Source: Nostocales cyanobacterium HT-58-2
GTDB taxonomy: Bacteria; Cyanobacteriota; Cyanobacteriia; Cyanobacteriales; Nostocaceae
NCBI GenBank assembly: GCA_002163975.1
Contig: CP019636.1
Span: forward strand, 7,381,501-7,445,500
Reading direction: 5' to 3'
DNA length: 64,000 nucleotides
The translations under genes were made by a program, and so were the position numbers. The notes beneath the pieces are model-generated. The model did no database searches and was not told the origin of the DNA. It saw nothing but the letters and a program-made list of their open reading frames with translations. Shown piece after piece: positions 47,831-56,183 of the stretch. Positions within the stretch are counted from its first letter, which is position 1. The number at the start of each line of letters is the position of its first letter.

Positions 47831-48823
47831 TTACTGCGGGTAGTCGTGAGAAACAAACGGGACTTCCACGACTTCGCCCTCAACTTCTCCTACATGGACT
47901 TTCAAACCTGCACCACCTGCTTTGGTACGAATGTATCCAAGCCCGAAATGACCATCAAAGGTTGACGTGTAACTAGTCAGCTTACCAACTTTTTCGTCAC
48001 CGATAGTAATCACACTTTCCGGTTCAGCAGGAGCACTTAGGTGAACTCCCCAAAGGTGCTGCTTGACACCTTTATAGGTGTTTAAACGAGCGATAGTTTC
48101 TTGTCCGATGTAACAACCCTTATTAAAAGAAATGGTCTGCCACAAACCCGCTTCCAAAGGATTATATTCCTCCGTAAGTTCATGGTCTGGGGCTGGTCGT
48201 CCTTGTAATATTCGTAACTTTTCCCAAGCGCGATCGCTCATAGGGACTGCCCCAGCTTCCAGAATTTGACTCCAAACTTTTTCTTTGTCAGAGGCTGGCA
48301 AAATAAGAGTATACCCAAGGGTCGCTAAACCACTCCCAACAGCGATAAGACTCGCACTCACAGAAGGGATGGAAATGTGAGTACCATAGGCTTGACCAAT
48401 AATTGCCGCAGCTCCTAGCTTTTCTATAACAGCATCACTTTTTGGTCCGATGATGCTAAAGGTAGCAGTTTCATCTGTGATATCGGTTAATTGTACCTTG
48501 TCGGCAAAGAAAATATAGCGGTCCAGCCATCCCATGAGAAACTCGCGGCGATTCGGCGAAACCAGCAACAAAACTGCATCTTCCTGGATGTATGCTGTCA
48601 CCAAATCAATGGAGCGAGCAGTAGAACTCACCATCACAGTATCACAGCCCTGTCCTGGTTTGAGGCTTTGGATATCGTTGGTACTCTGGTTGTGTAAAAA
48701 GCGTAGGCGGTCATCATCAGAAACTTTGATGCGTCCCCAAAAAGAGCGATCGCACACTGCAACAGAGTCTTGCACTGCTTGGATAGCCGCTGCGTCGTTG
48801 GCGTCAATGCCAGATGTAGACAT
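47831..48823 (-). CDS. YgfZ/GcvT-domain folate-binding protein
   Basis: A 330-residue soluble protein of the glycine-cleavage T-protein/YgfZ family. The signature KGCYIGQETIARLNTYKG carries the conserved Cys; N-terminal GRIKVSDDDRLRFLHNQSTN and RILQGRPAPDHELTEEYNPL are also typical. YgfZ-type proteins bind folate and support assembly of some iron-sulfur clusters; the [2Fe-2S] protein gene is only 1.2 kb away but in opposite orientation, so a link is only suggestive. The start is an ATG at 48823. Confidence 0.9.
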   Translation of the reverse strand: MSTSGIDANDAAAIQAVQDSVAVCDRSFWGRIKVSDDDRLRFLHNQSTNDIQSLKPGQGCDTVMVSSTARSIDLVTAYIQEDAVLLLVSPNRREFLMGWLDRYIFFADKVQLTDITDETATFSIIGPKSDAVIEKLGAAAIIGQAYGTHISIPSVSASLIAVGSGLATLGYTLILPASDKEKVWSQILEAGAVPMSDRAWEKLRILQGRPAPDHELTEEYNPLEAGLWQTISFNKGCYIGQETIARLNTYKGVKQHLWGVHLSAPAEPESVITIGDEKVGKLTSYTSTFDGHFGLGYIRTKAGGAGLKVHVGEVEGEVVEVPFVSHDYPQ

Positions 48824-49183
48824 AGTTATATCTTTACACTTTGCCGCTAGAATATGGGCACTGAAAATCTTAGCAAATATGAGTTTGCGGGTTCAATGTA
48901 TTTCTGGCTTGGGGTGGAAAAGTTACTGGAACTTAATTTAACGAGTTGTTTGTGCATGAATTGCTTAAATAATTCTTAAAACCTCTTCTTCCGATTGCAT
49001 ATTATTAATGTAGTTCCAGTTCTTCTTCAGGCTTGTTCATATAACTTTCTTTAGGTACGAGTCGCTGGACGAGGAGAAATTAAGACACAGTATTAAATTT
49101 TTATGATTTCGCAAATCCAAACTAAAATATGTGCAATAAAATAACAAAGATTATGGCGAAATTTTATTAATGATAAATAACTT
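48824..49183. other. AT-rich gap upstream of hicB
   Basis: Between divergent genes. No gene, hairpin or operator was confidently recognised; the hicB promoter should be here. Confidence 0.35.
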
Positions 49184-49390
49184 ATGAAACGAACTTTTAA
49201 TGCAAGTGTATGGAAAGAAGGTAACTGGTTCGTAGCGCAGTGTTTAGAGGTTGATATTGCTAGCCAGGGAGAGACTGAAACTGAGGCATTAGCTAATTTG
49301 GGTGAGGCTTTGTCACTGCATTTTGAACCGCCAGTAGCCACTGTGACTCCTCAAATTAAGACACTTGAGGTAGAAGTCGGTGCCGCCTAA
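49184..49390 (+). CDS. hicB: HicB-family antitoxin
   Basis: A 68-residue protein: MKRTFNASVWKEGNWFVAQC, LEVDIASQGETETEALANLG, EALSLHFEPP. This is the partial RNase H-like fold of HicB antitoxins, which bind and block HicA mRNA-interferases. It lacks a C-terminal DNA-binding helix-turn-helix, as in short HicB forms. The gene overlaps the following hicA by 11 bp in the antitoxin-first order common in cyanobacteria. Because the toxin is broken, this antitoxin may now be an orphan. Confidence 0.88.
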   Translation: MKRTFNASVWKEGNWFVAQCLEVDIASQGETETEALANLGEALSLHFEPPVATVTPQIKTLEVEVGAA

Positions 49391-49601
49391 ACCACTGCCT
49401 TATCGTGATGTTAAACGTAAATTAGAGGCAGTTGGCTTTGAGGAAGTTAGCTAAAAAGGTAGTCACGTAAAATTTGCCAAATCTACAGATGAAGGAACCC
49501 GTACTGCGATCGTGCCTCGTCACCGGGAAATAACTATTGGTACGCTCGGAAGTATTTTACGACAAGGTGGGATAAGTGTTGAAGAGTTTGAGGCATTGTA
49601 A
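49380..49601 (+). pseudogene. hicA: HicA-family mRNA interferase toxin, broken by one ochre codon
   Basis: From the GTG at 49380 the frame reads VPPKPLPYRDVKRKLEAVGF, then EEVS, a TAA at 49452-49454, then KGSHVKFAKSTDEGTRTAIV, PRHREITIGTLGSILRQGGI and SVEEFEAL, ending at 49601. Homologues have Gln before KGSHVKF, so CAA to TAA is the likely mutation. The catalytic His (GSHVKF) is downstream of the stop, so the truncated 24-residue product should be inactive. The remaining frame is perfect, which implies a recent change. Confidence 0.9.
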
Positions 49602-49625
49602 TTGTCATAGCGTAATTGTCATAGC
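49598..49625. repeat. 14-bp tandem duplication at the end of hicA
   Basis: GTAATTGTCATAGC occurs twice head to tail. The first copy contains the normal hicA stop codon. Confidence 0.85.
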
Positions 49626-49651
49626 ATAGAATGGCGCCTCTTTTTAGATAT

Positions 49652-49790
49652 TTAGCTAATTCTGCTTGCCAACGGGTAAATACATTTTGTCTGCGGGTTG
49701 CTTTTGTACAGGATCAACTCGGAAACCTCAAGATACTTTTTACCGTCTTTTCTCTTCACAGGCAACGAAATTCGTGAGTGCTGAATCTTA
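49652..49790 (-). pseudogene. Short coding-like remnant
   Basis: A minus-strand frame of about 46 codons ending at 49652 reads ISLPVKRKDGKKYLEVSELI, then LYKSNPQTKCIYPLASRIS. It looks protein-like, but no start codon or ribosome-binding site was found; upstream it runs into a GGCAGAGGGCAG repeat tract. It may be the tail of a deleted gene. Confidence 0.25.
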
Positions 49791-49832
49791 ATTGAAGAAG
49801 GCAGAGGGCAGGAGGCAGCTATGCTGAAGGTT

Positions 49833-49865
49833 CAATTACAGGGGGATTCTAACCCCCTGTAATTG
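49833..49865. repeat. Perfect 13-bp inverted repeat
   Basis: CAATTACAGGGGG pairs with CCCCCTGTAATTG around a 7-nt loop. A second hairpin follows five bases later. Confidence 0.85.
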
Positions 49866-49869
49866 TAGA

Positions 49870-49892
49870 CCACTAAATCTTCGATTTAGTGG
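49870..49892. repeat. Perfect 10-bp inverted repeat with triloop
   Basis: CCACTAAATC-TTC-GATTTAGTGG. Together with the 49833-49865 hairpin it makes a double stem-loop. Confidence 0.8.
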
Positions 49893-49931
49893 GGGTCTTA
49901 AACCCATTTTGGGCGTCGCATTTGGGACAAA

Positions 49932-50008
49932 AAAATGAGCCAGGCTTAATAACCCCACCGACTAACGACCACGATGAACAAATCAACAAACAAAGCCTGG
50001 CTCATTTT
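49932..50008. repeat. Short element with 16-bp terminal inverted repeats (MITE-like)
   Basis: AAAATGAGCCAGGCTT at 49932-49947 is perfectly inverted at 49993-50008, enclosing 45 bp with no coding potential. Size and ends suit a miniature inverted-repeat element or a structured RNA. No flanking target duplication was identified with certainty. Confidence 0.6.
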
Positions 50009-50149
50009 CCCAGAAGGAACCCCGTAACGGCAAAAAGGCTTACTTTAAAACTTTTCTTTCCTTCTGCCCTCTGCCATCTGCCTTCTGCCTTGCCCGAAGG
50101 GCTGATAATTTTTGCTCAGCACTCGCTACTCGGCACTGTTTTGCTGAAG

Positions 50150-50635
50150 TTACTCAGGTAAATTTGCAAACACCTGTTCAACTAACTCCTTCGCCTTAGC
50201 ATCCAAGCGCTGCCATTCCACATCACCATTTTCATCAATTAGACTAGTGTCAATTTCAACTGTCTCATCTCCTGATATGTAGCTACGAAAACACACTTGA
50301 TAACACAGTTCCCACAAATCAATACTGACTGTTTGCTCTTGACGCTGTAGACACAAATGATATCCTGGATGGGGTATTGGCAGAGGGGAGAGTGTTTCTC
50401 TGATTTCCAAAGCTTGCTCTGGCGTTGCAGCTTCCAGGTCTTGCAAGAGCTTCGTCACTATTGCTTTCGTCTCATCAGTAGTGCCAGTAGGCCAAATCAG
50501 AACATCTTGATAAGTTCCCGTCCAGGACGATACATCAAGCAGCTTGCGAATATTGTCAACAACGCGAATGAAAGCAGGTTGCATGAGGAGTTCTGCTTGC
50601 TGCCATGCTACTGAGTTCCTAATTTTAGGTGGCAT
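50150..50635 (-). CDS. Conserved cyanobacterial protein of unknown function
   Basis: A 161-residue soluble protein from the ATG at 50635 (MPPKIRNSVAWQQAELLMQP); an upstream start at 50647 adds four residues. It contains FIRVVDNIRKLLDVSSWTGT, HPGYHLCLQRQEQTVSIDLW, and an acidic strand-rich part LIDENGDVEWQRLDAKAKEL. I recall similar proteins in Nostoc-like genomes with no named role. It is divergent from the second Ser/Thr kinase. Confidence 0.72.
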   Translation of the reverse strand: MPPKIRNSVAWQQAELLMQPAFIRVVDNIRKLLDVSSWTGTYQDVLIWPTGTTDETKAIVTKLLQDLEAATPEQALEIRETLSPLPIPHPGYHLCLQRQEQTVSIDLWELCYQVCFRSYISGDETVEIDTSLIDENGDVEWQRLDAKAKELVEQVFANLPE

Positions 50636-50798
50636 CGGAATTAACAAGGGCTATTGAAAGAAAAATTAACAATGTGTATTTATTAAAAAACCGTGTTTTA
50701 CATCCAAATCTTTTCTCAAGATAGCGGATTTCCTTGAGAAATATTTGGAGATATTTATTACCCTCTTTAAAATAGGGTGTTATCACTGGGGAGTGAAT

Positions 50799-52814
50799 AT
50801 GATAGGCAAGCTACTGGATCATCGTTATCAAGTTATTAGAGTCCTGGCTACAGGAGGGTTTGGTGAAACATACATCGCCCAAGATACCAAACGACCAGGC
50901 AACCCCATTTGCGTTGTCAAGCACCTCAAACCTGCCAATTCCGAAGTGAAACTCTTTGATACTGCTAAGCGCTTGTTCCACAGCGAAGCCGAAACTCTAG
51001 AAAAATTGGGCAATCATGACCAGATTCCTCGGCTTCTGGCTTACTTTGACGAAAAACAAGAATTTTATCTAGTACAAGAATTTATTGAAGGGCATCCCCT
51101 GAGTGACGAACTGCATCCCAGTCAGCGCTGGAGTGAAAGCCAGGTGATTAAATTGCTGCTGGAAGTCCTGGACATCCTGAAATTTGTTCATGGTCAGGGT
51201 GTCATTCACCGCGACATTAAACCAGATAATATCATCCGTCGCGCCTCAGATAATAAACTAGTTCTCGTGGACTTTGGGGCAGTCAAACAATTGCGAGTGA
51301 CTGCTGGATACCCTTCACGAACACAATTGTTTACAGCAGCGGGTCATCCATCTGCGACTGTGGCTATTGGTACTCCTGGCTATATGCCCACGGAACAAGG
51401 TCAAGGCAAACCCCGCCCCAACAGTGATATGTATGCTCTAGGTATCATCGCAATCCAAGCGCTGACAGGAGTCGCGCCCATGGATTTGCAAGAAGACCCT
51501 CATACTGGGGAAATCCTCTGGCAGCATCTGGTACCCGTGAGCAACACCTTGGAAGCCGTGTTAAGCAAGATGGTACGTTATCACTTCAAAGACCGTTTCC
51601 AAAGTGCATCGGAAGCACTACAAGCTTTACAGCCGATTTCTCCAAGCTATACACCTCGGGAATACACAAATACTCCCAGCTACCAACCCATTCAGCCTTC
51701 ATCTGCCCTATCTCCACAGTCTCGACAAAAAACGATCGCAGTTGCTCCAGCAAATCCTGTTGCTCCACCAGTAGTAGCAACTCCCAAATCAACTCCCAGC
51801 AGTTCTGGTGGATTGGATCTGTTACAAATATTAATTCTGGGAATTTTGGTTGGTGGCGCTGCTGCTGTAACCCCAACTGTGGTCAAGAACGTTCAAAGTG
51901 TTGCTTCCAATTTTGCTATTAACAATGACACGACATTAGCACAAAACTGTTTAGCTATTGTCGAAGGAAATTCCAATATCCGTTCAGAGCCAAGTTCTAT
52001 AAACGATGACTCTATTGTAAAAACCGTTACGAAAGATACAAAATTTGAGGTAACAGGTAAGCGGACAAAACGTGGTTGGGTGCAGATTAAACTTGACCCG
52101 ACACAAAAAGCTTGGGCAAACTCGGAAGTTATTAAAAACAACGAACAATGGGTGTCTTGCCTGCGTGACAAGGGCATTGCAATGAAAACAGTAGATGATA
52201 ATGACTTGATTGGTAATCGTCCCACACCCAAGCCAAAAGTCAAACCTGTCACTGATACGACAACTTCACCATCACCGGAGTCAGAACAATCGGGAGCCAC
52301 AAAAACTTTATCAGCAGGAAAACCAAAGCCTTCAACTTTAGATAACAACGGTTCTAAAGTCGTGGAACAAGCACAGAAGAAGTACGAATCCGGGGATTTA
52401 CAAGGTGCGATCGCCCTATTAAAAACAATCACTGCAAATCCTGCTGCTGCCAAAGAAACAGCAGAAATCATATCCCATTGGCAACAAGATTGGTCTAAAG
52501 CAGAAACTTTATTCAAAAACCTCAACACAGCCTTTGCTGAGGGGCAGTGGGATACGGTTTTGTCTTATAAAGACCATCCGGAACAACTACCCAATATTCA
52601 GTACTGGCGAAGCAAATTAGAGCCACTGTTTCAACAAGCGGCAGACAATTTAGCAAAACAACAGCTTCCGCAACTGGGTCATCCTAGCAACCATAATAAA
52701 CCTAAACTACAAGATCCAAATTCCAACGAAGATAATGAACCAGGCATAATAACAAATGACCAAAAGACTACCGAATTCCCAGAACCACGGGAAGCTCCAG
52801 AAAATAATCTCTAA
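50799..52814 (+). CDS. Hanks-type Ser/Thr protein kinase with extracytoplasmic SH3-like region
   Basis: A 671-residue kinase starting MIGKLLDHRYQVIRVLATGG; GGGGAG lies seven bases ahead of the ATG. Kinase domain about 10-275: FGETYIAQD, CVVKHLK, HRDIKPDNI (Asp139), DFGAVKQL (Asp158), GTPGYMPTEQ. A Pro/Ser-rich linker (280-335) precedes a transmembrane helix at about 340-358. An SH3b-like domain follows at about 383-445 (NCLAIVEGNSNIRSEPS), then a Thr/Pro-rich linker and a helical tail (about 530-630) with KYESGDLQGAIALLKTI, TPR-like. The catalytic half is closely related to the kinase at 18679-20406, but the outer half differs. Confidence 0.93.
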   Translation: MIGKLLDHRYQVIRVLATGGFGETYIAQDTKRPGNPICVVKHLKPANSEVKLFDTAKRLFHSEAETLEKLGNHDQIPRLLAYFDEKQEFYLVQEFIEGHPLSDELHPSQRWSESQVIKLLLEVLDILKFVHGQGVIHRDIKPDNIIRRASDNKLVLVDFGAVKQLRVTAGYPSRTQLFTAAGHPSATVAIGTPGYMPTEQGQGKPRPNSDMYALGIIAIQALTGVAPMDLQEDPHTGEILWQHLVPVSNTLEAVLSKMVRYHFKDRFQSASEALQALQPISPSYTPREYTNTPSYQPIQPSSALSPQSRQKTIAVAPANPVAPPVVATPKSTPSSSGGLDLLQILILGILVGGAAAVTPTVVKNVQSVASNFAINNDTTLAQNCLAIVEGNSNIRSEPSSINDDSIVKTVTKDTKFEVTGKRTKRGWVQIKLDPTQKAWANSEVIKNNEQWVSCLRDKGIAMKTVDDNDLIGNRPTPKPKVKPVTDTTTSPSPESEQSGATKTLSAGKPKPSTLDNNGSKVVEQAQKKYESGDLQGAIALLKTITANPAAAKETAEIISHWQQDWSKAETLFKNLNTAFAEGQWDTVLSYKDHPEQLPNIQYWRSKLEPLFQQAADNLAKQQLPQLGHPSNHNKPKLQDPNSNEDNEPGIITNDQKTTEFPEPREAPENNL

Positions 52815-52962
52815 CACAAGCCATCAATAAACCTTGATATGTTACTAATAGTTATTAGTTAGTTGCTAGACAATTAATAAAAAATTAATAGCCAACAACT
52901 AACAACTAACAATAAGCAATAAGTACTCAATCTATCTGTACATTCATATCATGATTATCGAG

Positions 52963-53511
52963 CTATTTTTTCGTTTGCGAAGAGACACTCTGCCGTTCTA
53001 GAGCAGCGTTGAAGAAGTAAACTCGGTCACAATACTGGGTTGGACTAGCACAAACAGCCTCTATAGCAACATTGCTGACATTACTTACGTCAAGTGTCAA
53101 CGAAGCTTGTTGTGCAGGAGCAACAGTACGAGTTTCAGCCTGATTGCCGTCTAAGTAAACCTTAACCTCAACACCTGGGCTTTTTGTATCATTATCACGC
53201 ATTCCAAAACCCAAATTGAGGGTTTGAAACCCGGGTTTAGAACTTGTTTCTGGTTTGATGTTACAAGTGATGGAGGCAGAACGGTACCCAGGTCCCATGA
53301 AAAACCTGCTAGTATAAACTGCTTTACCTATGGAAACATCAAGGTTTTGCTGACGAATATTGCCAAGTCCACTGTTAACACATTTGGCGTTCAGCAGAGA
53401 GACAGCACGCTGTGAACGTTGTGCTTGAGCGATTTCACCTCCAGCAGAGAATAAGGAGGATAATAGTACCGCACTAGTGAGCACTGAACTGATAAACTGA
53501 GTCTTTTGCAT
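52963..53511 (-). CDS. Secreted protein of unknown function
   Basis: A 182-residue protein with a clear signal peptide (FISSVLTSAVLLSSLFSAGG, cut probably after AQA near residue 31). The mature part is beta-rich with four Cys (KCVNSGL, ITCNIKP, VCASPTQYCDR), which could form two disulfides in the periplasm. No family is recognised. It lies 190 bp downstream of the SdrD-like gene on the same strand and may belong to the surface-protein cluster. Confidence 0.7.
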   Translation of the reverse strand: MQKTQFISSVLTSAVLLSSLFSAGGEIAQAQRSQRAVSLLNAKCVNSGLGNIRQQNLDVSIGKAVYTSRFFMGPGYRSASITCNIKPETSSKPGFQTLNLGFGMRDNDTKSPGVEVKVYLDGNQAETRTVAPAQQASLTLDVSNVSNVAIEAVCASPTQYCDRVYFFNAALERQSVSSQTKK

Positions 53512-53701
53512 TACGGTTCAATAAAGTAGTTTTCAAGCAACAGGCAAAAAAATAATACTTAATCGACTTTTATTTTTTTATACACTGTTGTCAACTCCCC
53601 GTTAAAGGTAACATATTTATCAGCCCATCTGACCTTCGCTTCTCAAACATTCAAAATCACCAGCGAGTAGCTCCCCACCTTATAACTGCATACCCTAATT
53701 T

Positions 53702-56122
53702 TCAATCGACTCTAACGCGGAAACGAATGAAGCCGGAGTTAGTGCCTGGGAAGTTAGTGGGACCTAAAATCACCGCACCATTAGAATTGTTGTTAGAGCA
53801 GATGTTTGTAAAATCTTCCAACGGTGCTAGGGGTGATAAGACTCTTGGTTGGTTTGTCACTCCATTAACGGAGACACTGTTAGCGCTGTAGCTTGTCCCA
53901 GCTGGAATTAAGTCACAGAACCGAACATTATTTACTCCTTGACCAAGGAAATAGATGGTGTACTCTACCTCATCACTACTTTGCAGAGGCGTTTGAAGTT
54001 CGCGCACTCCACGAACTGGCTGTGACTGGTTCACTAAATTGTCTTCATCACCAGGACCATCATCAAAATTGGAGAAATTAACACCTGTGATAGGCTGACC
54101 ATTTCTCAACACGTTTGTAATTCGTTTCACTAACTGCAAATTCGTCTCGCCTGCACCTAAGCCAGGAACATTGAAACCAAAGTTAGCCGTGTTAATATTT
54201 TGACCTGCTGCTAGGGTAATAGTACTAGCCGGAGTCAGAGTAGGTGTAGAGCCAGCCGGAGGATTAGAAACGGAGACTCTGTAGTTACCTGGGGGCAAAC
54301 CAGTGAAGCTGTAGTTACCGTTACTATCAGTAGTTGTTGTACGGGTAATATCGTCGGGCGTGCCAAATTGACCATCTGGTCCTGCACCCGTCAAACTAAC
54401 GCTAATACCACTGAGACCTCTTTCCCCTGGATCTTGAACGTTGTTGTTATTTCTGTCGTTGAAAACTGTATTGCCAATTGTGCCTACGGGCTGCTGAGTG
54501 AAGCCAAAATCAACAGTATCTAAATTTTGACCTGCTGCTAAGGAGACGGTTGTAGGTGGAATTTGGCTGAGAGAAAAACCATCTGGTGGGTTGGTGACGC
54601 TGACTCTGTAGCTTCCAGCCGGCAAATTGGGAATGCTGTATCTCCCGTTGTTATCGGTAGTAGCAGTGCGGGTAATGTCGTCACTTGTGCCAAAGTTACC
54701 ATCGGGTCCTGCACCAGTCAAGGAAATGTTACGACCACTGATTCCAGGTTCTCCTGCATCTTGGACACCATTGCCGTTGGTATCATTGTAGACAGTATCA
54801 CCAATCGAGCCAACTTGCTGCTGACTGAAACCAAAATCAACGGTGTCTAAATTTTGACCTGCTGCTAAGGTGATGGTCGTGGGTGGAATCTGGGTGGCAG
54901 ATAAGCCATTTGGTGGATTGGTAACGCTGACTCTGTAGCTTCCAGCAGGTAGATTGGGAATGCTGTATCTCCCGTTGTTATCAGTGGTAGCGGTGCGGGT
55001 TATGTCATCGACAGTACCAAATTGCCCGTCCGGTCCTGCACCAGTCAAGGAAATATTACGACCACTGATTCCGGGTTCTCCCGCATCTTGGACGCCGTTA
55101 CCGTTGGTATCGTTGTAAACAGTATCGCCAATCGAGCCTGTAGCTGTTGTTGGCGCACAAATTTGTATCTGAGCAAGACCAATCGTTTCATCTTGCCGAG
55201 GCGCACCGAACTCTGTTCCTGGTTCGTATCTAATCTGGATTTGAGTCACTGGACCCGATACAGAAGCCGTGACGTTACCAAAACTTTCTGTAGGGAAAGC
55301 ATTTTCGATGATGCCTTCTGCAACGTTGCCAGTCACCCTAACATAGGTAGGCTGCGTGACCGGAGTTAATGTTACCCCAACAGGGGTATTGCCATTAACA
55401 GCTGTCACGGTCACTCTATCTTGATATATGTATTGAGTATTGTTGAGAATATCGCGTGCGCCAAATCGGTCAACATCCAACAAGGTGAGTGGAGATGCTA
55501 AGGTTACAGGTTGTGAAAAGTTAATCGTGAGTGTCGCACTACTACCTACTGGTGCCGGACCATCAAAAGGCACGTTTGGATCATTACTAACAAAACCTAT
55601 GTTGAATCTTAGATTTGGTCCAGGAATGCCACCGTAAACTTCTGGGGAAATTAATGTTTCCTCTGAATCGATCACTTGACCTGGGTTGCTTTCAGTGAAG
55701 CGGAGGGTGGTGTTGATTCCGTTAATGCTCAGGTTTTGACTTTCAATTCCTGCACGATTATTAGCGGTATTCCACGCTAGGGTGCTGGGTGTAGTACCAG
55801 CTGGACAACTCGTTTGTGCTATTGCTTTGCCACCAGAACTCATCCCCACTATAACCAACTGCGGCACGGCAAAAAGCAGCGAGACGAGCGTTATCCTAAA
55901 AGGCTGAAGTCTTTGAGAAACAATAATTTTTTGTGTCCCTTTTGGGTAGGTATTTTCGCGAGAAACCTGTTGGAGTGTTAGCAATTTTTTGCTGATCCTG
56001 GCGACAGGAGTCACAGCAAATTTTCTATGTCCTGGCGACAGGCTCTCTGTTTCAAAGATTTTGCGCGACAGCCAACGGGAAGATGGTGCGATCGCTTTTA
56101 AATGTTGAAATAAAGCTTTCAT
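53702..56122 (-). CDS. SdrD-like repeat surface protein
   Basis: An 806-residue protein. The first 70 residues are basic and polar, then a hydrophobic export segment at about 76-95 ends GGKAIAQTSC. Residues 110-325 form a beta-rich N-terminal domain. Three SdrD-B/Cna-B-like repeats of about 110 residues follow (329-437, 439-547, 549-657), each with SIGDTVYNDTNGNGVQDAGE-type Ca-binding loops and LPAGSYRVSVTNPP. The C-terminal 140 residues (LVKRITNVLRNGQPITGVNF, EVEYTIYFLGQGVNNVRFCD) are DUF11-like. It would be a rod-shaped secreted protein. Last of four same-strand genes, 61 bp after the OmpA gene. The long pre-signal region makes the exact start uncertain. Confidence 0.85.
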   Translation of the reverse strand: MKALFQHLKAIAPSSRWLSRKIFETESLSPGHRKFAVTPVARISKKLLTLQQVSRENTYPKGTQKIIVSQRLQPFRITLVSLLFAVPQLVIVGMSSGGKAIAQTSCPAGTTPSTLAWNTANNRAGIESQNLSINGINTTLRFTESNPGQVIDSEETLISPEVYGGIPGPNLRFNIGFVSNDPNVPFDGPAPVGSSATLTINFSQPVTLASPLTLLDVDRFGARDILNNTQYIYQDRVTVTAVNGNTPVGVTLTPVTQPTYVRVTGNVAEGIIENAFPTESFGNVTASVSGPVTQIQIRYEPGTEFGAPRQDETIGLAQIQICAPTTATGSIGDTVYNDTNGNGVQDAGEPGISGRNISLTGAGPDGQFGTVDDITRTATTDNNGRYSIPNLPAGSYRVSVTNPPNGLSATQIPPTTITLAAGQNLDTVDFGFSQQQVGSIGDTVYNDTNGNGVQDAGEPGISGRNISLTGAGPDGNFGTSDDITRTATTDNNGRYSIPNLPAGSYRVSVTNPPDGFSLSQIPPTTVSLAAGQNLDTVDFGFTQQPVGTIGNTVFNDRNNNNVQDPGERGLSGISVSLTGAGPDGQFGTPDDITRTTTTDSNGNYSFTGLPPGNYRVSVSNPPAGSTPTLTPASTITLAAGQNINTANFGFNVPGLGAGETNLQLVKRITNVLRNGQPITGVNFSNFDDGPGDEDNLVNQSQPVRGVRELQTPLQSSDEVEYTIYFLGQGVNNVRFCDLIPAGTSYSANSVSVNGVTNQPRVLSPLAPLEDFTNICSNNNSNGAVILGPTNFPGTNSGFIRFRVRVD
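54152..55138 (-). repeat. Three tandem SdrD-B-type coding repeats
   Basis: About 330 bp per unit. The first two units are nearly identical (shared SIGDTVYNDTNGNGVQDAGE, GISGRNISLTGAGPDG, ITRTATTDNNGRYSIPNLPA); the third is more diverged (NTVFNDRNNNNVQDPGERGL). Confidence 0.9.
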
Positions 56123-56183
56123 GAGCTCTACACTTTAGACGCGTGGACTATGAACTACGGAGTTTGGACTATAGAGTTTTGGA

